DNA from: Leptospira mtsangambouensis
GTDB taxonomy: Bacteria; Spirochaetota; Leptospiria; Leptospirales; Leptospiraceae
Length of the DNA stretch: 64,000 bases
Assembly: GCF_004770475.1 (NCBI RefSeq)
Contig: NZ_RQHK01000002.1
Coordinates: 1,156,001-1,220,000 of the forward strand
Direction: 5' to 3'
A model generated the notes under the pieces. That model did no database searches. It saw only the letters and a list, made by a program, of their open reading frames with translations, and had not been told where the DNA came from. The position numbers and the translations under genes were made by a program. This document shows positions 50,724-60,487 of the stretch, piece by piece; within the stretch, counting starts at the first letter, position 1; each line of letters starts with the position of its first letter.

Positions 50724-52187
50724 CTAAGCGGAAAGTTTTCGCTTTGCCCTTCTTAAAAAAAAATCATTCACCTTAAGACTTCGAAAGAGTAAATTCAAAA
50801 TTCTCTTACGCAGGGGAGAATTTTTTAGAAAATTATTATAAGTCTTTTTCAACTGAAACTCCATTTGCTTTAATTTTTCGTTGTCTACTGCGGTCTCTTT
50901 ACCTTTTTCACTTAAATCATACGCCCTAAATCCAGAATCCAATAAGAAAAAATCACGATATTCTTCTGCTTGTTTTTTCATTGAGAATTTTTTAGAAGCA
51001 TATTCTGAAGTAACACTCCCAACTTTGTTAAGCAAACTGCGGTTACTCCATAAATCAAAAATCTGCTCAGCCAAACTCTCTCCCGATATCGCTCTGGTTA
51101 AGAAGCCATTTTGATTATGAACTATCGTTTCCGCTAAACCACCAATAGGGAACCCTAAAACAGGTGTACCTGAAGCCATAGATTCTAACATTGTATTTGG
51201 AAGATTATCCTCAAGAGAAGGAATTACAAATAAATCAAGCATCTGATAAATCTCGGAAACCTGAACATCTTTTGTAAACGAGCCCAAGTAATCAGCAATT
51301 TTGTCCAATTCTTTGTTTTTATTTTGATAGTTTCCAAAGAAAACGACAGCAATTTTTTTTGAATCAAATGCTTTCTTCCAATTTTCTTTTTTTAACAAGA
51401 TCTCCAAAGCTTCCAAAAGATAAAAAAGACCCTTTCTTATTTCTGAAACAGAGTCAGCTCCAAATCCTAGCAAAAAACAATCTTCAGCATATCCAAATTT
51501 TTCTCGAATATCAGATTTGCTAAATTTGGCAAACCATTCAGACTCAACGGAATTGGCTATTACCCTAATTCTTGATTTAGAAAAAAAAGGACTAACGGAT
51601 GCTTTTTTAGATAACCACTCACTGGGAGTAATCAGATCTATCCTAGATGAAAAATATTTTTGTTTCTCTAAATGAACAAATTTTGGTAAATTGGAAAGGT
51701 CGGGTGTAACTTGTAAACAATCGAAACAATTGCTCAAGTAACCTTGGCAACCTGAAGTATAATGACATCCACCGGTAAAAGGCCACTCATCATGCAAAGT
51801 CCAGACTATTTTTTTCCCTAAAAGAAGAAGTTTTCCAATATCTTCTGAAGAAACAAAATAATTTACCCAATGCAGATTTATCACATCGGCATCTAAGATT
51901 AAGGGGTGATTCGCTAAATCGGAAGAAATATCGGAATATGAAAATAATGTATTGGATAATGATGTTCTATTTCGATCAATTAAATCTGATAAAAAAGGAA
52001 ATTTCCTAGTCGAAAATAAATTGTATCGGTATTCAAAAACTTGTGAACTATCGGACAGACTTGACGACTGGTTCAAACATAGAATTCTAGAATCGACACC
52101 AATTTCCAATAAAGATCTATGCAAGCGAAACATCGCCCTTGCGGCACCACCTGCCCTATCATTTGTTCCAAGTAATGTAACTTTCAT
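50724..52187 (-). CDS. GT4 glycosyltransferase (WcaC-like)
   Basis: 487 aa. LGTNDRAGGAARAMFRLHRS and WTLHDEWPFTGGCHYTSGCQ (with a Cys cluster CHY...CQG...CFDC) are typical of WcaC-type enzymes. The C-terminal donor domain has FVIPSLEDNLPNTMLESMAS (Glu motif) and GTPVLGFPIGGLAET. A basic tail ends in RSLKVNDFFLRRAKRKL. It follows the methyltransferase gene by 12 bases. Confidence 0.9.
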   Translation of the reverse strand: MKVTLLGTNDRAGGAARAMFRLHRSLLEIGVDSRILCLNQSSSLSDSSQVFEYRYNLFSTRKFPFLSDLIDRNRTSLSNTLFSYSDISSDLANHPLILDADVINLHWVNYFVSSEDIGKLLLLGKKIVWTLHDEWPFTGGCHYTSGCQGYLSNCFDCLQVTPDLSNLPKFVHLEKQKYFSSRIDLITPSEWLSKKASVSPFFSKSRIRVIANSVESEWFAKFSKSDIREKFGYAEDCFLLGFGADSVSEIRKGLFYLLEALEILLKKENWKKAFDSKKIAVVFFGNYQNKNKELDKIADYLGSFTKDVQVSEIYQMLDLFVIPSLEDNLPNTMLESMASGTPVLGFPIGGLAETIVHNQNGFLTRAISGESLAEQIFDLWSNRSLLNKVGSVTSEYASKKFSMKKQAEEYRDFFLLDSGFRAYDLSEKGKETAVDNEKLKQMEFQLKKTYNNFLKNSPLRKRILNLLFRSLKVNDFFLRRAKRKLSA

Positions 52188-52199
52188 GAATCAGAATAT

Positions 52200-53027
52200 T
52201 CAAGATTCTTTAGTGGCTTCAATAAATAAAGAATCTGGCTTTCTTGTTTTACCGTTTTCATCAATATCTAAATTGTAAGAACTGAAATTGGGGATAGCTG
52301 ATTCGTCCGAACGACAAACTTTGATATTTGCAAAATGATTAGCTTTTAGTAGCTGTCCCAAGGAAACCGAATCATACATCCAGTAGTGAACTTCACCACT
52401 AAGACGAAACTTGCCAATTTCGGCCATCTCCCAAGAATATCCCATTGCTTTTAAAAGGAAATCAAACAGGATTCTAATCATTGACCGAACCATAATCTTA
52501 CTACGTACAATGAAAGATAACTCACGGTTAACTTGATCCTTCGACCCTATATAATTATAGAATTCGTCTCCCAACCTTTCATATATATAATCTGCCTCTG
52601 GAATTGGATCTTGGTTCCACCATTGAATGGTTTCACCACCGGAAACATTTCTTTGTATCTGATCCAAAAGCTCATGAACCAACCAATCGGCTCGAACAAG
52701 AGCTGAATTATTTCCATTCTTAGCTCTATCTAATTGCTCTATATATGCTCGAACAATTTGTTCCAAATCAGGTACAACGATACGCAAGATTCCACCTGGT
52801 TCCAAAGAACGATAAATTTCTTGCAAAAAATGGTTAACTTTGCCTCTAGAAAAATGCTCCAACACATGCGAGGAATAAATAACCGAAACAGTAGAGTCTT
52901 CAACCGGAATTCCTTTTCTAAGATCAACTGCTATTACATCTTTTGATCTTGAAACAAAATCAAAATTTAACCAGTCCTGATGAAAACGTGATCCACAACC
53001 TAAATTTACTAATATTCTTTTTTTCAT
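52200..53027 (-). CDS. Class I SAM-dependent methyltransferase
   Basis: 275 aa. Motif I is ILVNLGCGSRFHQDWLN, followed by VIAVDLRKG, IYSSHVLEHFSR and LEPGGILRIVVPD. Such enzymes in O-antigen loci methylate sugars or cap chain ends; the target is not known. It lies between two glycosyltransferase genes with 12- and 19-base gaps. Confidence 0.85.
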   Translation of the reverse strand: MKKRILVNLGCGSRFHQDWLNFDFVSRSKDVIAVDLRKGIPVEDSTVSVIYSSHVLEHFSRGKVNHFLQEIYRSLEPGGILRIVVPDLEQIVRAYIEQLDRAKNGNNSALVRADWLVHELLDQIQRNVSGGETIQWWNQDPIPEADYIYERLGDEFYNYIGSKDQVNRELSFIVRSKIMVRSMIRILFDFLLKAMGYSWEMAEIGKFRLSGEVHYWMYDSVSLGQLLKANHFANIKVCRSDESAIPNFSSYNLDIDENGKTRKPDSLFIEATKES

Positions 53028-53046
53028 GATTCAATTCTCTTTTAAA

Positions 53047-54165
53047 TTAAAGAGGACAGTATGTTTTTAAAAAATTTTCGTAGTTTTTCCCAAATTCATT
53101 TTTAAGGTAAAACTGATGAGATGCATCCAGAGTATTTTCATTCTTCACTTTCTCTAAAATCCCAGGTAACTCTTCACTTTTCTTTAACAGAAAACCATTT
53201 TGATATTTTTTTATAAATTCCTTTGATCCCGGGAGATCATTTATCAAAACAGGGACACCCACTTTTGCCGAGTCGTATAGTTTACCAGCTGAATAAAGCC
53301 CATATTTTAAATTAAGATCTTCTGGTTTAAAATTTACATAACAAAGATCAACCGAGCTAAAAATATTAAATTTATCTTTATTATCAACCAGTTCATAACT
53401 CAGAAATAATTTCTCAGGGAATTTTAATTTCGCATTTTCAACTTTCTCTCTGGTAGCCGATGTTGGTATCCAGCCATGGATCACTGCTACCCAATTTTCA
53501 GGTAGATAGCGTAACAAATCTAAAAAAGAATCGGAACCCATAAAGGTTTCAATTGTTCCTGTCATCAAAAGAATCTTTTTGTTAACCGGAATATTTAAAA
53601 CTTGATGAAAAAAATGCGTCCGATTTCGAATTATAGGCCCTGAAGTAGAATTTGGTATGAAGCTAACCTTATTCTTATAACCTAAGATTACTTTTAAGAT
53701 ACGCGCGCGTAATTGATCCTGAGAAAGGATGATGTCTGTAAAAGAGACGATTGTTTTTTCCAAAAGAAATGATTTGTTTTTGTGATTTGAAATTTCTAAA
53801 GAATGGTATATTCTATTCTTCCGATTACCAAAAATCAACCATGCAAAACTTAAATACAATCCACCTGGATCAAAAGAAATTGATACATTGTATTTTGAAA
53901 CTACCGACCTATACTTCCAATAAAAAACAAAACTAAAGATGATTTTTTTTATATTACTGAGAAAGGTTTTCGTGTCACCGAGAGAAATAAACTTGTAATT
54001 TTCATCTAAAATATCCAGACTTTTATGTCCATGCCGATCCACTCCAGGATGAATGATACCAAAATGAATCACCTTCCATTTTTTCTTTAAGAAAAAATTT
54101 ACAGTTTCAATTAATGGCGTCGATATGTTCAACCAAGGGTATGCAGTAAATATTAATACAACCAT
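53047..54165 (-). CDS. Probable GT-B glycosyltransferase
   Basis: 372 aa. The N-terminus LIFTAYPWLNISTPLIETVNF fits a GT-B acceptor domain. The C-terminal half has ILLMTGTIETFMGSDSFLDL, WVAVIHGWIP and DSAKVGVPVLINDLPGSKEF, a degenerate GT4-like donor site where the usual EGFGLPxLEAM is replaced by LYSAGKLYDSAKVGVP. A hydrophobic patch at about 79-91 may bind membrane. Function as a transferase is likely but the family match is weak. Confidence 0.68.
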   Translation of the reverse strand: MVVLIFTAYPWLNISTPLIETVNFFLKKKWKVIHFGIIHPGVDRHGHKSLDILDENYKFISLGDTKTFLSNIKKIIFSFVFYWKYRSVVSKYNVSISFDPGGLYLSFAWLIFGNRKNRIYHSLEISNHKNKSFLLEKTIVSFTDIILSQDQLRARILKVILGYKNKVSFIPNSTSGPIIRNRTHFFHQVLNIPVNKKILLMTGTIETFMGSDSFLDLLRYLPENWVAVIHGWIPTSATREKVENAKLKFPEKLFLSYELVDNKDKFNIFSSVDLCYVNFKPEDLNLKYGLYSAGKLYDSAKVGVPVLINDLPGSKEFIKKYQNGFLLKKSEELPGILEKVKNENTLDASHQFYLKNEFGKNYENFLKTYCPL

Positions 54166-54207
54166 TTGTACGACCTAACTCTTAAGTAAAAACAAACTTT
54201 AGTAAAA

Positions 54208-55335
54208 TCATTTTCGTAAACTTGCAATCACTTCACAAACGTATGATATCTGCGTTTTAGAAAGTGTGCTTGAAGACGGGAGATACATTCCATTTTCACT
54301 TAAATCTTCTGTCACCGAATAATTTCCTTTGCTTTGACAACCATAATCGTTAAGTGCTTTTTGCGAATGCATTCCCGAAAAAAGTTTCCTTGAATCAATT
54401 CCTTTTTCTCTAAGAAGCATCATAAGTTCGTCTCGATTCCTTCCATATTTATCGGGATTAATCACAACGGCATTCATCCAATGAACATGTTTATACTTCA
54501 TTGGATCCCATATTTGAGTAGATATACCTTCTATCTGACTTAGCTTAGCATTATATTCATTGAAATTGGTGATTCTCATCTCAGTATACTTTTCAACATT
54601 CTCCAATTGAGCCAAGCCAATCGCCGCATGTAAATTAGACAAACGATAGTTAAAACCAATATCAGAGTGCTTGTATTCGCGACCACCCTCCAAAGGGAAA
54701 CATAAATTCTTATAATAACGAGATTTTGATGAAAGTTCTTTGTCGTTTGTCACTACCATTCCACCTTCTCCGGTGGTAAGATTTTTATTTGCAAAAAAAC
54801 TAAAGGTAGCAATATCACTCATCGATCCAGCTTTTTTCCCTTTATATTCCGCACCATGTGCCTCGGCGGCATCTTCAATCACAAATAGATTATACCTCTT
54901 TGCAATGTCATTGATCACATCCATATCACAAACTAAGCCCATAATATGTACGGGAATAATGGCTTTCGTATTTGATGTGATTTTTTCTTCAATTTTTGTT
55001 ACATCAATATTCCATGTATTTTGATCAGCATCGATAAACACAGGTGTAGCGCCCGTATAACAGACAGCAAAGGCAGTTGCAATCATTGTAAAATTAGGGA
55101 TAATCACTTCATCGCCTTTACCTATTCCTAAGGCGACTAGAGCCAAATGAATCGCAACTGTTCCATTACAAACTCCGATACCATGATCAACCCCGCAATA
55201 CTTAGCAAATTGTGATTCAAATTCAGTAACATATTTTCCAGCTGAGGAAATCCAGCCAGTTTCTACTGCGTCTAAAATATACTTTTTTTCATTACCAAGA
55301 AGTGACGGTTCGCAAACAGGAATAAAGTTTTCCAC
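54208..55335 (-). CDS. DegT/DnrJ/EryC1 aminotransferase, perosamine-synthase-like
   Basis: 375-aa PLP enzyme that aminates a 4-keto sugar nucleotide. The N-terminus IPVCEPSLLGNEKKYI...GWISSAGKYV resembles GDP-perosamine synthases (Per/RfbE). PLP-binding Asp155 (IEDAAEAHGAEY) and Lys184 (FFANKNLTTGEGG) are present. The start is GTG, sharing its G with the cupin stop (TAGTG). The GDP-mannose dehydratase expected for perosamine is not in the window, so the exact sugar is open. Confidence 0.88.
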   Translation of the reverse strand: MENFIPVCEPSLLGNEKKYILDAVETGWISSAGKYVTEFESQFAKYCGVDHGIGVCNGTVAIHLALVALGIGKGDEVIIPNFTMIATAFAVCYTGATPVFIDADQNTWNIDVTKIEEKITSNTKAIIPVHIMGLVCDMDVINDIAKRYNLFVIEDAAEAHGAEYKGKKAGSMSDIATFSFFANKNLTTGEGGMVVTNDKELSSKSRYYKNLCFPLEGGREYKHSDIGFNYRLSNLHAAIGLAQLENVEKYTEMRITNFNEYNAKLSQIEGISTQIWDPMKYKHVHWMNAVVINPDKYGRNRDELMMLLREKGIDSRKLFSGMHSQKALNDYGCQSKGNYSVTEDLSENGMYLPSSSTLSKTQISYVCEVIASLRK

Positions 55336-55760
55336 TATTTTACTCTCGGCTCAAAAGGTTTTGCATTAAACCTTGTTTTATCGTCTTCACCAGCATACGG
55401 ACCTTGCTTGACTTCAATCATTTCAGTATCTTCCAACATGCAAAAACCATGTCCCCCATAGGCTAACAGAACCACATCACCTTGTTCTAATATTCTGCTT
55501 TCAACGTATTCTTGATCATCGGTAAAAAAATCAATTCTTACTTTTCCAGACTTAATGAACAAAACTTCTTTCGTATATTCGACATTTCTTGAGACAGGAT
55601 TATGAACATGCGGTTGAATTAGATAATCTTTAGGACGGTTCATATATGCTAATTGCTGAGAAAATTCGGGTGGAGTAAAAAATTCAATCCCATCTTTTTT
55701 AAAATTAGTGCGAAGAATCATCGCAAGCAGTTTTCCATCGTGTTGTAGTTGCTCTAACAT
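55335..55760 (-). CDS. Cupin-fold protein of sugar metabolism
   Basis: 141 aa with one cupin barrel: PHVHNPVSRNVEYTKEVLFI carries the metal-ligand His-x-His and Glu pattern of motif 1, and LEQGDVVLLAYGGHGFCML forms motif 2 with its His. It is translationally coupled to the aminotransferase (one shared base). It may be an isomerase or epimerase feeding the same deoxy-amino sugar. It does not look like QdtA/FdtA ketoisomerases. Confidence 0.72.
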   Translation of the reverse strand: MLEQLQHDGKLLAMILRTNFKKDGIEFFTPPEFSQQLAYMNRPKDYLIQPHVHNPVSRNVEYTKEVLFIKSGKVRIDFFTDDQEYVESRILEQGDVVLLAYGGHGFCMLEDTEMIEVKQGPYAGEDDKTRFNAKPFEPRVK

Positions 55761-55764
55761 ATTT

Positions 55765-56799
55765 TTATACCATCAAAAAGAGTTTATCAAAAAATCGGAT
55801 TGGACTGGGCTCTGGTACTGCTTTATCAATGTAACTTTCTTCAAGCACCCAAGATTGAACTTTTAAATCATCGCGAAACGATCTCTGGTGAAAAAGAAAT
55901 CCTTTTAACCTTGCTTTTTCAGAAATTAAATCTACAGGGAGTTCATTTCTGAAAATTTTTCGTTTAGCTAATCGTAGAGATAATAAGGTAAGTGCTAGGT
56001 AATGGCTAAATAACGAAGCTACCGCTCTGGTTTTACGTAACAATGTAAAAGAATCAGAGATTCCTTGAAAAAATAATCGCCTTTCAACATATTTAGTATC
56101 AAATCGATCCGCTTGAATTTCATGCAAAACTTTCAAACCAGGATGGTAGATTGCTGAGATATTTTTTTCACTCGCCTTCAATGATAAGCCGGATTCTCCA
56201 TCTCCTTGAAACGCCTTCCATCTAGGGGGAGATAAATCAGGATGAAAACCACCCAACTCAAAGAGTAAAGTTTTTCTGATCGCAAAATTTAATGCCCAAA
56301 CATAAGAAGCATCAACTTCCAAAACCTTATCTCCCAAATTCATAAGACTAAACCAACCATTCACCTTGGAATTAGGGATGGAAGAAACCGTTGACCACAT
56401 AGATTGGTACCAAATAGGAAAATCAGTCGATAGATAATCAGGTTCACATGGACCAGTTGCAATTTGATTCTGGTTATCAGAAAAAATTTCCTTTATTGCT
56501 TTTACATGTGTCTCTGATACTTGAACATCATCCTCTATATAAACAAGTATATTACCCTTGGCTAGTTTTGCACCTGCATGCCTTGATGGCATTACTCCAG
56601 GAGCCTTTTCAATAATTAAACGAACATTCGATACTTTATCTGCTAAATCCTGAACCAATTTGCAGGTATTATCTTTGGAACCACCATCAACAACGACAAT
56701 TTCCACTTCGTCCTGATTAGGAATTTGTCTTAAAATCGATTGAATTGTTTTTAAGACTTTTTCTCCTCGATTAAACGTTGTTATAATATAGCTGATCAT
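55765..56799 (-). CDS. GT2 glycosyltransferase
   Basis: 344 aa. SYIITTFNRGEKVLKTIQSI, VDGGSKDNT and VYIEDDVQVSETH (EDD in place of DxD) are visible, plus an ED-type acceptor segment GDGESGLSLKASEK. The C-terminal half has the helix SLFSHYLALTLLSLRLAKRK. It is 4 bases from the RmlD-like gene and 4 from the cupin gene. Confidence 0.87.
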   Translation of the reverse strand: MISYIITTFNRGEKVLKTIQSILRQIPNQDEVEIVVVDGGSKDNTCKLVQDLADKVSNVRLIIEKAPGVMPSRHAGAKLAKGNILVYIEDDVQVSETHVKAIKEIFSDNQNQIATGPCEPDYLSTDFPIWYQSMWSTVSSIPNSKVNGWFSLMNLGDKVLEVDASYVWALNFAIRKTLLFELGGFHPDLSPPRWKAFQGDGESGLSLKASEKNISAIYHPGLKVLHEIQADRFDTKYVERRLFFQGISDSFTLLRKTRAVASLFSHYLALTLLSLRLAKRKIFRNELPVDLISEKARLKGFLFHQRSFRDDLKVQSWVLEESYIDKAVPEPSPIRFFDKLFLMV

Positions 56800-56803
56800 T
56801 GGT

Positions 56804-57670
56804 TTACTCCTCGGATTCCTTTACAAGATAATCTAAACCTTCTTTCAAACTATGCGTATAAATATTTAATTCTTGATTTAACTTGTCCGGACATAAGGAT
56901 AAATCCGGAAGGAAAAAAAGACCCGACTCTGCTATACTGATTGGTTTTAATTTTGGATTAGATATTCCTAAAGATTCTGCAATTTTTTCAATCATTTGAT
57001 ACCGCGAGACTTTATCTCTTCCCACTATGTGTACAATGCCATTAAACTGAATAGATAAAAGTTTCCATGTTACTTCATAAAGATCATCCAGGAGAGTTGG
57101 AGTAAAAAAAGAATCAGTCAGTGCTTCAATTTCAACATTGTCTTTTAACGAAGAAACAGCCCATTGATAGAATTTTCCATTTTTTCCATACAATGCACCT
57201 GATCGAATGATAATATGATCAATTCCGGAACCTTGAATTATTTTTTCAGATTCAAGTTTCATTTTACCGTATTCCGATGATGGAACTGGAAAATCTGTTT
57301 CTTTATAATTCCCCTTATGTCCATCAAAAACATAATCAGTAGATAGGTAGATAAACTTTGTATCAAATTTCTTACATAATTCTACCAGGTGGGATGTTGC
57401 CTGAACATTTATTTTTCTAGCTTCTTCAGGATACTTTTCGCAGAAATTCACATCTTTGTTTCCAGCGATATGGATCAATATAGCAGGTTTGCACTTACCA
57501 AAAAAGAATTCTAATTCATCAAAGTTTATTAAATCTATTGATTCTATCCCCTCTCCTCCCGATCTAGAAGTAAATATAACACTTTGGGAATCTAATTTAG
57601 ATCGAAAGAAAGAACCAACAAATCCCGTTGCTCCAGTTAGCAGGTATTTTACTTTTTGCAAATTATCCAA
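56804..57670 (-). CDS. RmlD-like NAD(P)-dependent sugar reductase
   Basis: 288-aa extended SDR. TGATGFVGSFF is the cofactor site, IHIAGNKDVNFCEKYPEEA matches the RmlD pattern, and YLSTDYVFDGHKGNYKE with YGKMKLESE gives the Tyr-Lys pair. RmlD reduces dTDP-4-keto-rhamnose, but rmlA, B and C are absent here, so a different 4-keto sugar may be reduced. Confidence 0.82.
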   Translation of the reverse strand: MDNLQKVKYLLTGATGFVGSFFRSKLDSQSVIFTSRSGGEGIESIDLINFDELEFFFGKCKPAILIHIAGNKDVNFCEKYPEEARKINVQATSHLVELCKKFDTKFIYLSTDYVFDGHKGNYKETDFPVPSSEYGKMKLESEKIIQGSGIDHIIIRSGALYGKNGKFYQWAVSSLKDNVEIEALTDSFFTPTLLDDLYEVTWKLLSIQFNGIVHIVGRDKVSRYQMIEKIAESLGISNPKLKPISIAESGLFFLPDLSLCPDKLNQELNIYTHSLKEGLDYLVKESEE

Positions 57671-57751
57671 TTAATTACTCACCTGTATTTTATCATATTC
57701 CCCAGAAACTAACACTAACTATGCGACCAGTGGTAAAAAACAAACCTAGAA

Positions 57752-59623
57752 CTATACAAAAAGTCCCTTTAGTCGAAAAAAAACTCGAGAGTATAGTTTG
57801 ATCAAAAAAGGAACCTTTATTTTTTCAAAACTTGATCCGAGACTAGTTACTTGCTCTGCTATAAAAGACTTAAATAAGTCCGCCCAATGGATATCGGCCC
57901 ATGCATATTTTTTCAAAACTAATAGACGAACTTCCTGGACATTCTCAGAATTCCACCAAGCCAAAATCTCAGCCTGACTCATTTTTATTTTTCTTTGAAA
58001 TGATGATTCTTCAAGTTCATAAATTCCTACGTCAATTAGTCGATTGGATAGTTCTGACCACAAAGAATTGTAATTTTCTAGTTCAAAAAAATCATTAAAA
58101 ATGATTATAGGTTTGTTAATCACTAATCTTTCAAAAAAAGAAGTTCCAAACGAATTTGAAATGACTAGCTCAGCTTGTTGTATCAATCGCTCTCCTGCCA
58201 TACTTTCAAAAGTAATATCAGGTGATAACAACAACTCTTTACTTAATTGATACTTTAGATCATATCCTTGCTCATAAGAATACTCGGAAACGATAATTTC
58301 TTTCTTAGGAATTCCATTCGTAATCTGCAGAATTCTACTTAACAAAAGAATATTTTCTCGTAAAAAAAAAGGCATAGCAACTCGTAAAAATTTGCCTAAT
58401 CGATTGTAAGTGGTATTAAAAATAATCCCGATTCGAAAGTTTTCAAAGCTGACTCCATCAGATATTTCCTGATTTATTAACAAAGAAGACAAGTGTGGAC
58501 TTGGCAATGGAATTGTTTGCTGAATTTTATTAAAATCGGACCAACCCCAGGTGATAAAACCGTCACTTACAAGTCGTTCATTCCACTCTTGCGTACAGTG
58601 AGTGTACATCCCATATGCAGTCCCATGCTGGATACCAAAACTTAGCCCACCATTTTCTCTACTCTCAGCATCTAGAATTGTTGCTCCAGGCAAACCAATA
58701 TTAAACAACTTAATATTACTAGATACAGGAACTTTCATCTTAAAGAATTGCTCAGGAAAAAAAGTATCAATATTCTGAACGAAAAATGTTTCAAAAGAGT
58801 CATTGGAATCAATAGTATATTCCCGACTCAATGATGAAAAAAATTTCTTTTTTTTCATCATTGATAATACTGGCAGGCCTTTATAATACACCGAAAAAAA
58901 ATTTAGACTAGAATTTAACGTCGACTGTAAATTTTCATCGAATATTCCCGTGCCTAAAAAAATTGAACCTGAAATTGATGGAAAAGAAACATAATAGGGA
59001 AATAAATTACCTTTATTGGAAGAAATTCTTTTTTTTTCGATACTCACAACATGATCGTAGTATTCACGATCATTTTTAAATCGAGGTTTATCGGGCTCAT
59101 TGATTTTTACATAAGATAGCTCTACTTTGTTCCTCAAATCGGAATGTAGAAGTATAAATGAAGATAACGCCCAGTCAACATTCGAAATGAAATTTACATT
59201 TAGAATAAACAATCTACTTGAATCAAATTTGAGAAGTTGCTTAGAATTTTGAATAACCTCGACTTCTACTTTATTGCTTATTAATTTCAACTGGAGGTAT
59301 CTTAAATATACAACTTCCAAAACCTCTCGAAGATCTGGTAACAACAAAGTTGTCCAATACTTTTTGGATTTACTGACAGAGTAATACTCGTTAAAAAGAT
59401 CCGGTATATATTCAAACAATTTGAAAATTAGATGTTCTAAATATACAAACTCTTTATCAAACTCTGGAATAGAAAGACGCAAATTGAGTAAGGATTCTTC
59501 ATTCAAATCCTGAAAAAGTATATCGTCTCTATCTAAAAATGCAGAAGGAAAGATGAAAAGATTATTCTTTAATTCGGTCTCTGTTTTTTCAAATTGCTTT
59601 GGGTTTAAGAACAATCTTTGCAT
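57752..59623 (-). CDS. LIC12162-family-like putative transferase
   Basis: About 623 aa. FGIQHGTAYGMYTHCTQEWN followed by FITWGWSD, and the earlier block SKSKKYWTTLLLPDL, resemble a family first named from Leptospira (LIC12162), thought to be transferases of O-antigen assembly. The C-terminal half has a GT-B-like helix pattern. The ATG at 59623 is used. A TTG at 59650 would add nine residues and reduce the gap to the upstream stop to 6 bases. Neither has a clear ribosome-binding site. Family recognition is from memory of motifs, without a search. Confidence 0.65.
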   Translation of the reverse strand: MQRLFLNPKQFEKTETELKNNLFIFPSAFLDRDDILFQDLNEESLLNLRLSIPEFDKEFVYLEHLIFKLFEYIPDLFNEYYSVSKSKKYWTTLLLPDLREVLEVVYLRYLQLKLISNKVEVEVIQNSKQLLKFDSSRLFILNVNFISNVDWALSSFILLHSDLRNKVELSYVKINEPDKPRFKNDREYYDHVVSIEKKRISSNKGNLFPYYVSFPSISGSIFLGTGIFDENLQSTLNSSLNFFSVYYKGLPVLSMMKKKKFFSSLSREYTIDSNDSFETFFVQNIDTFFPEQFFKMKVPVSSNIKLFNIGLPGATILDAESRENGGLSFGIQHGTAYGMYTHCTQEWNERLVSDGFITWGWSDFNKIQQTIPLPSPHLSSLLINQEISDGVSFENFRIGIIFNTTYNRLGKFLRVAMPFFLRENILLLSRILQITNGIPKKEIIVSEYSYEQGYDLKYQLSKELLLSPDITFESMAGERLIQQAELVISNSFGTSFFERLVINKPIIIFNDFFELENYNSLWSELSNRLIDVGIYELEESSFQRKIKMSQAEILAWWNSENVQEVRLLVLKKYAWADIHWADLFKSFIAEQVTSLGSSFEKIKVPFLIKLYSRVFFRLKGLFV

Positions 59624-59656
59624 AAAATTAAATAGACTCAAACAAAACAAAAAACA

Positions 59657-60487
59657 TCAGCAATCAGCCTTTAAAGTTTCGATCGAAACTCGGGGAAAAA
59701 CTTCTAACTTACCTCCTCTCGTTGCGTTAAAAACTTCGACTCCTAAGTCGTTAAGAATTTCTTTTGCAAAGTAAAGAATACGTACCATGTATTCAAAATG
59801 TTCACGAGTCACAAGATACTGTTTCTCCCCTTTCTGAAAATAGTTTTTTACAAAGTGAGGAGAGTCCGATTTCAAAATTGAGAAACCCTCTTGGTCTGGA
59901 TCAGCATCGTCAAAATTCCAACTAAAATCAATTCCCAATAGGTATATTTTCTTAAATCCCATAAATAGAGCAAGTTGGAGGCAGATATAAATTACTGTTT
60001 GTCCACAAAATAAAAACGGTACTGGCTCAGTGAAAAAATCCATATCAGTAAACTCTGAAGAAACTCTATTGATATATATTGTATTTTTATCAAAATTTAT
60101 TCCTGGAATTTTCATAAGAAATTTAATGAACTCACTTTGTGCATTAACTTCTTCTTTTATTGTTTCAAGAACAGGAATATCTTCGCAGACATAAAAATTG
60201 GGTCTCCAATTGGTTTGTGGATAGATTAGATGAATTTTGTTTACACCAAACGATGGGATTTTTTTTTCCCGGAGCCAATTTAGATCTTCAGATCTCAGGC
60301 TTGGACCATTACCAACAATAAAACATTCAGAACCTTTATAACGATTTTTTAATCGATAATATCTATTGTCATTGGCAATGAAAGAAATCCCATAATTTGC
60401 TAAAAACCTTCTTAATTTATAAGAAAATTGCTGAAGAACTCTCTTCAGAATCCGAATCAAAAATCGGAAAATTCTAATCAAAATCAT
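59657..60487 (-). CDS. GT42/DUF115-like putative CMP-sugar transferase
   Basis: 276 aa. ECFIVGNGPSLRSEDLNWL (54-72) is the nucleotide-binding motif shared by CstI/II-type sialyltransferases (GT42) and DUF115/MptE-like proteins, and IYICLQLALFMGFKKIYLLGIDFSW (166-190) matches their second conserved block. It overlaps the aldolase gene by 4 bases and lies two genes from a KdsB-like CMP-sugar synthetase, so transfer of a CMP-activated acidic sugar is a reasonable inference. A basic N-terminal helix (1-28) may bind membrane. Confidence 0.65.
   Translation of the reverse strand: MILIRIFRFLIRILKRVLQQFSYKLRRFLANYGISFIANDNRYYRLKNRYKGSECFIVGNGPSLRSEDLNWLREKKIPSFGVNKIHLIYPQTNWRPNFYVCEDIPVLETIKEEVNAQSEFIKFLMKIPGINFDKNTIYINRVSSEFTDMDFFTEPVPFLFCGQTVIYICLQLALFMGFKKIYLLGIDFSWNFDDADPDQEGFSILKSDSPHFVKNYFQKGEKQYLVTREHFEYMVRILYFAKEILNDLGVEVFNATRGGKLEVFPRVSIETLKADC

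Noticed and set aside
54208..57670. Complete dTDP-rhamnose or GDP-perosamine pathway
   Set aside because: Only an RmlD-like reductase and a Per-like aminotransferase are visible. RmlA, RmlB, RmlC and GDP-mannose dehydratase are absent from the window.
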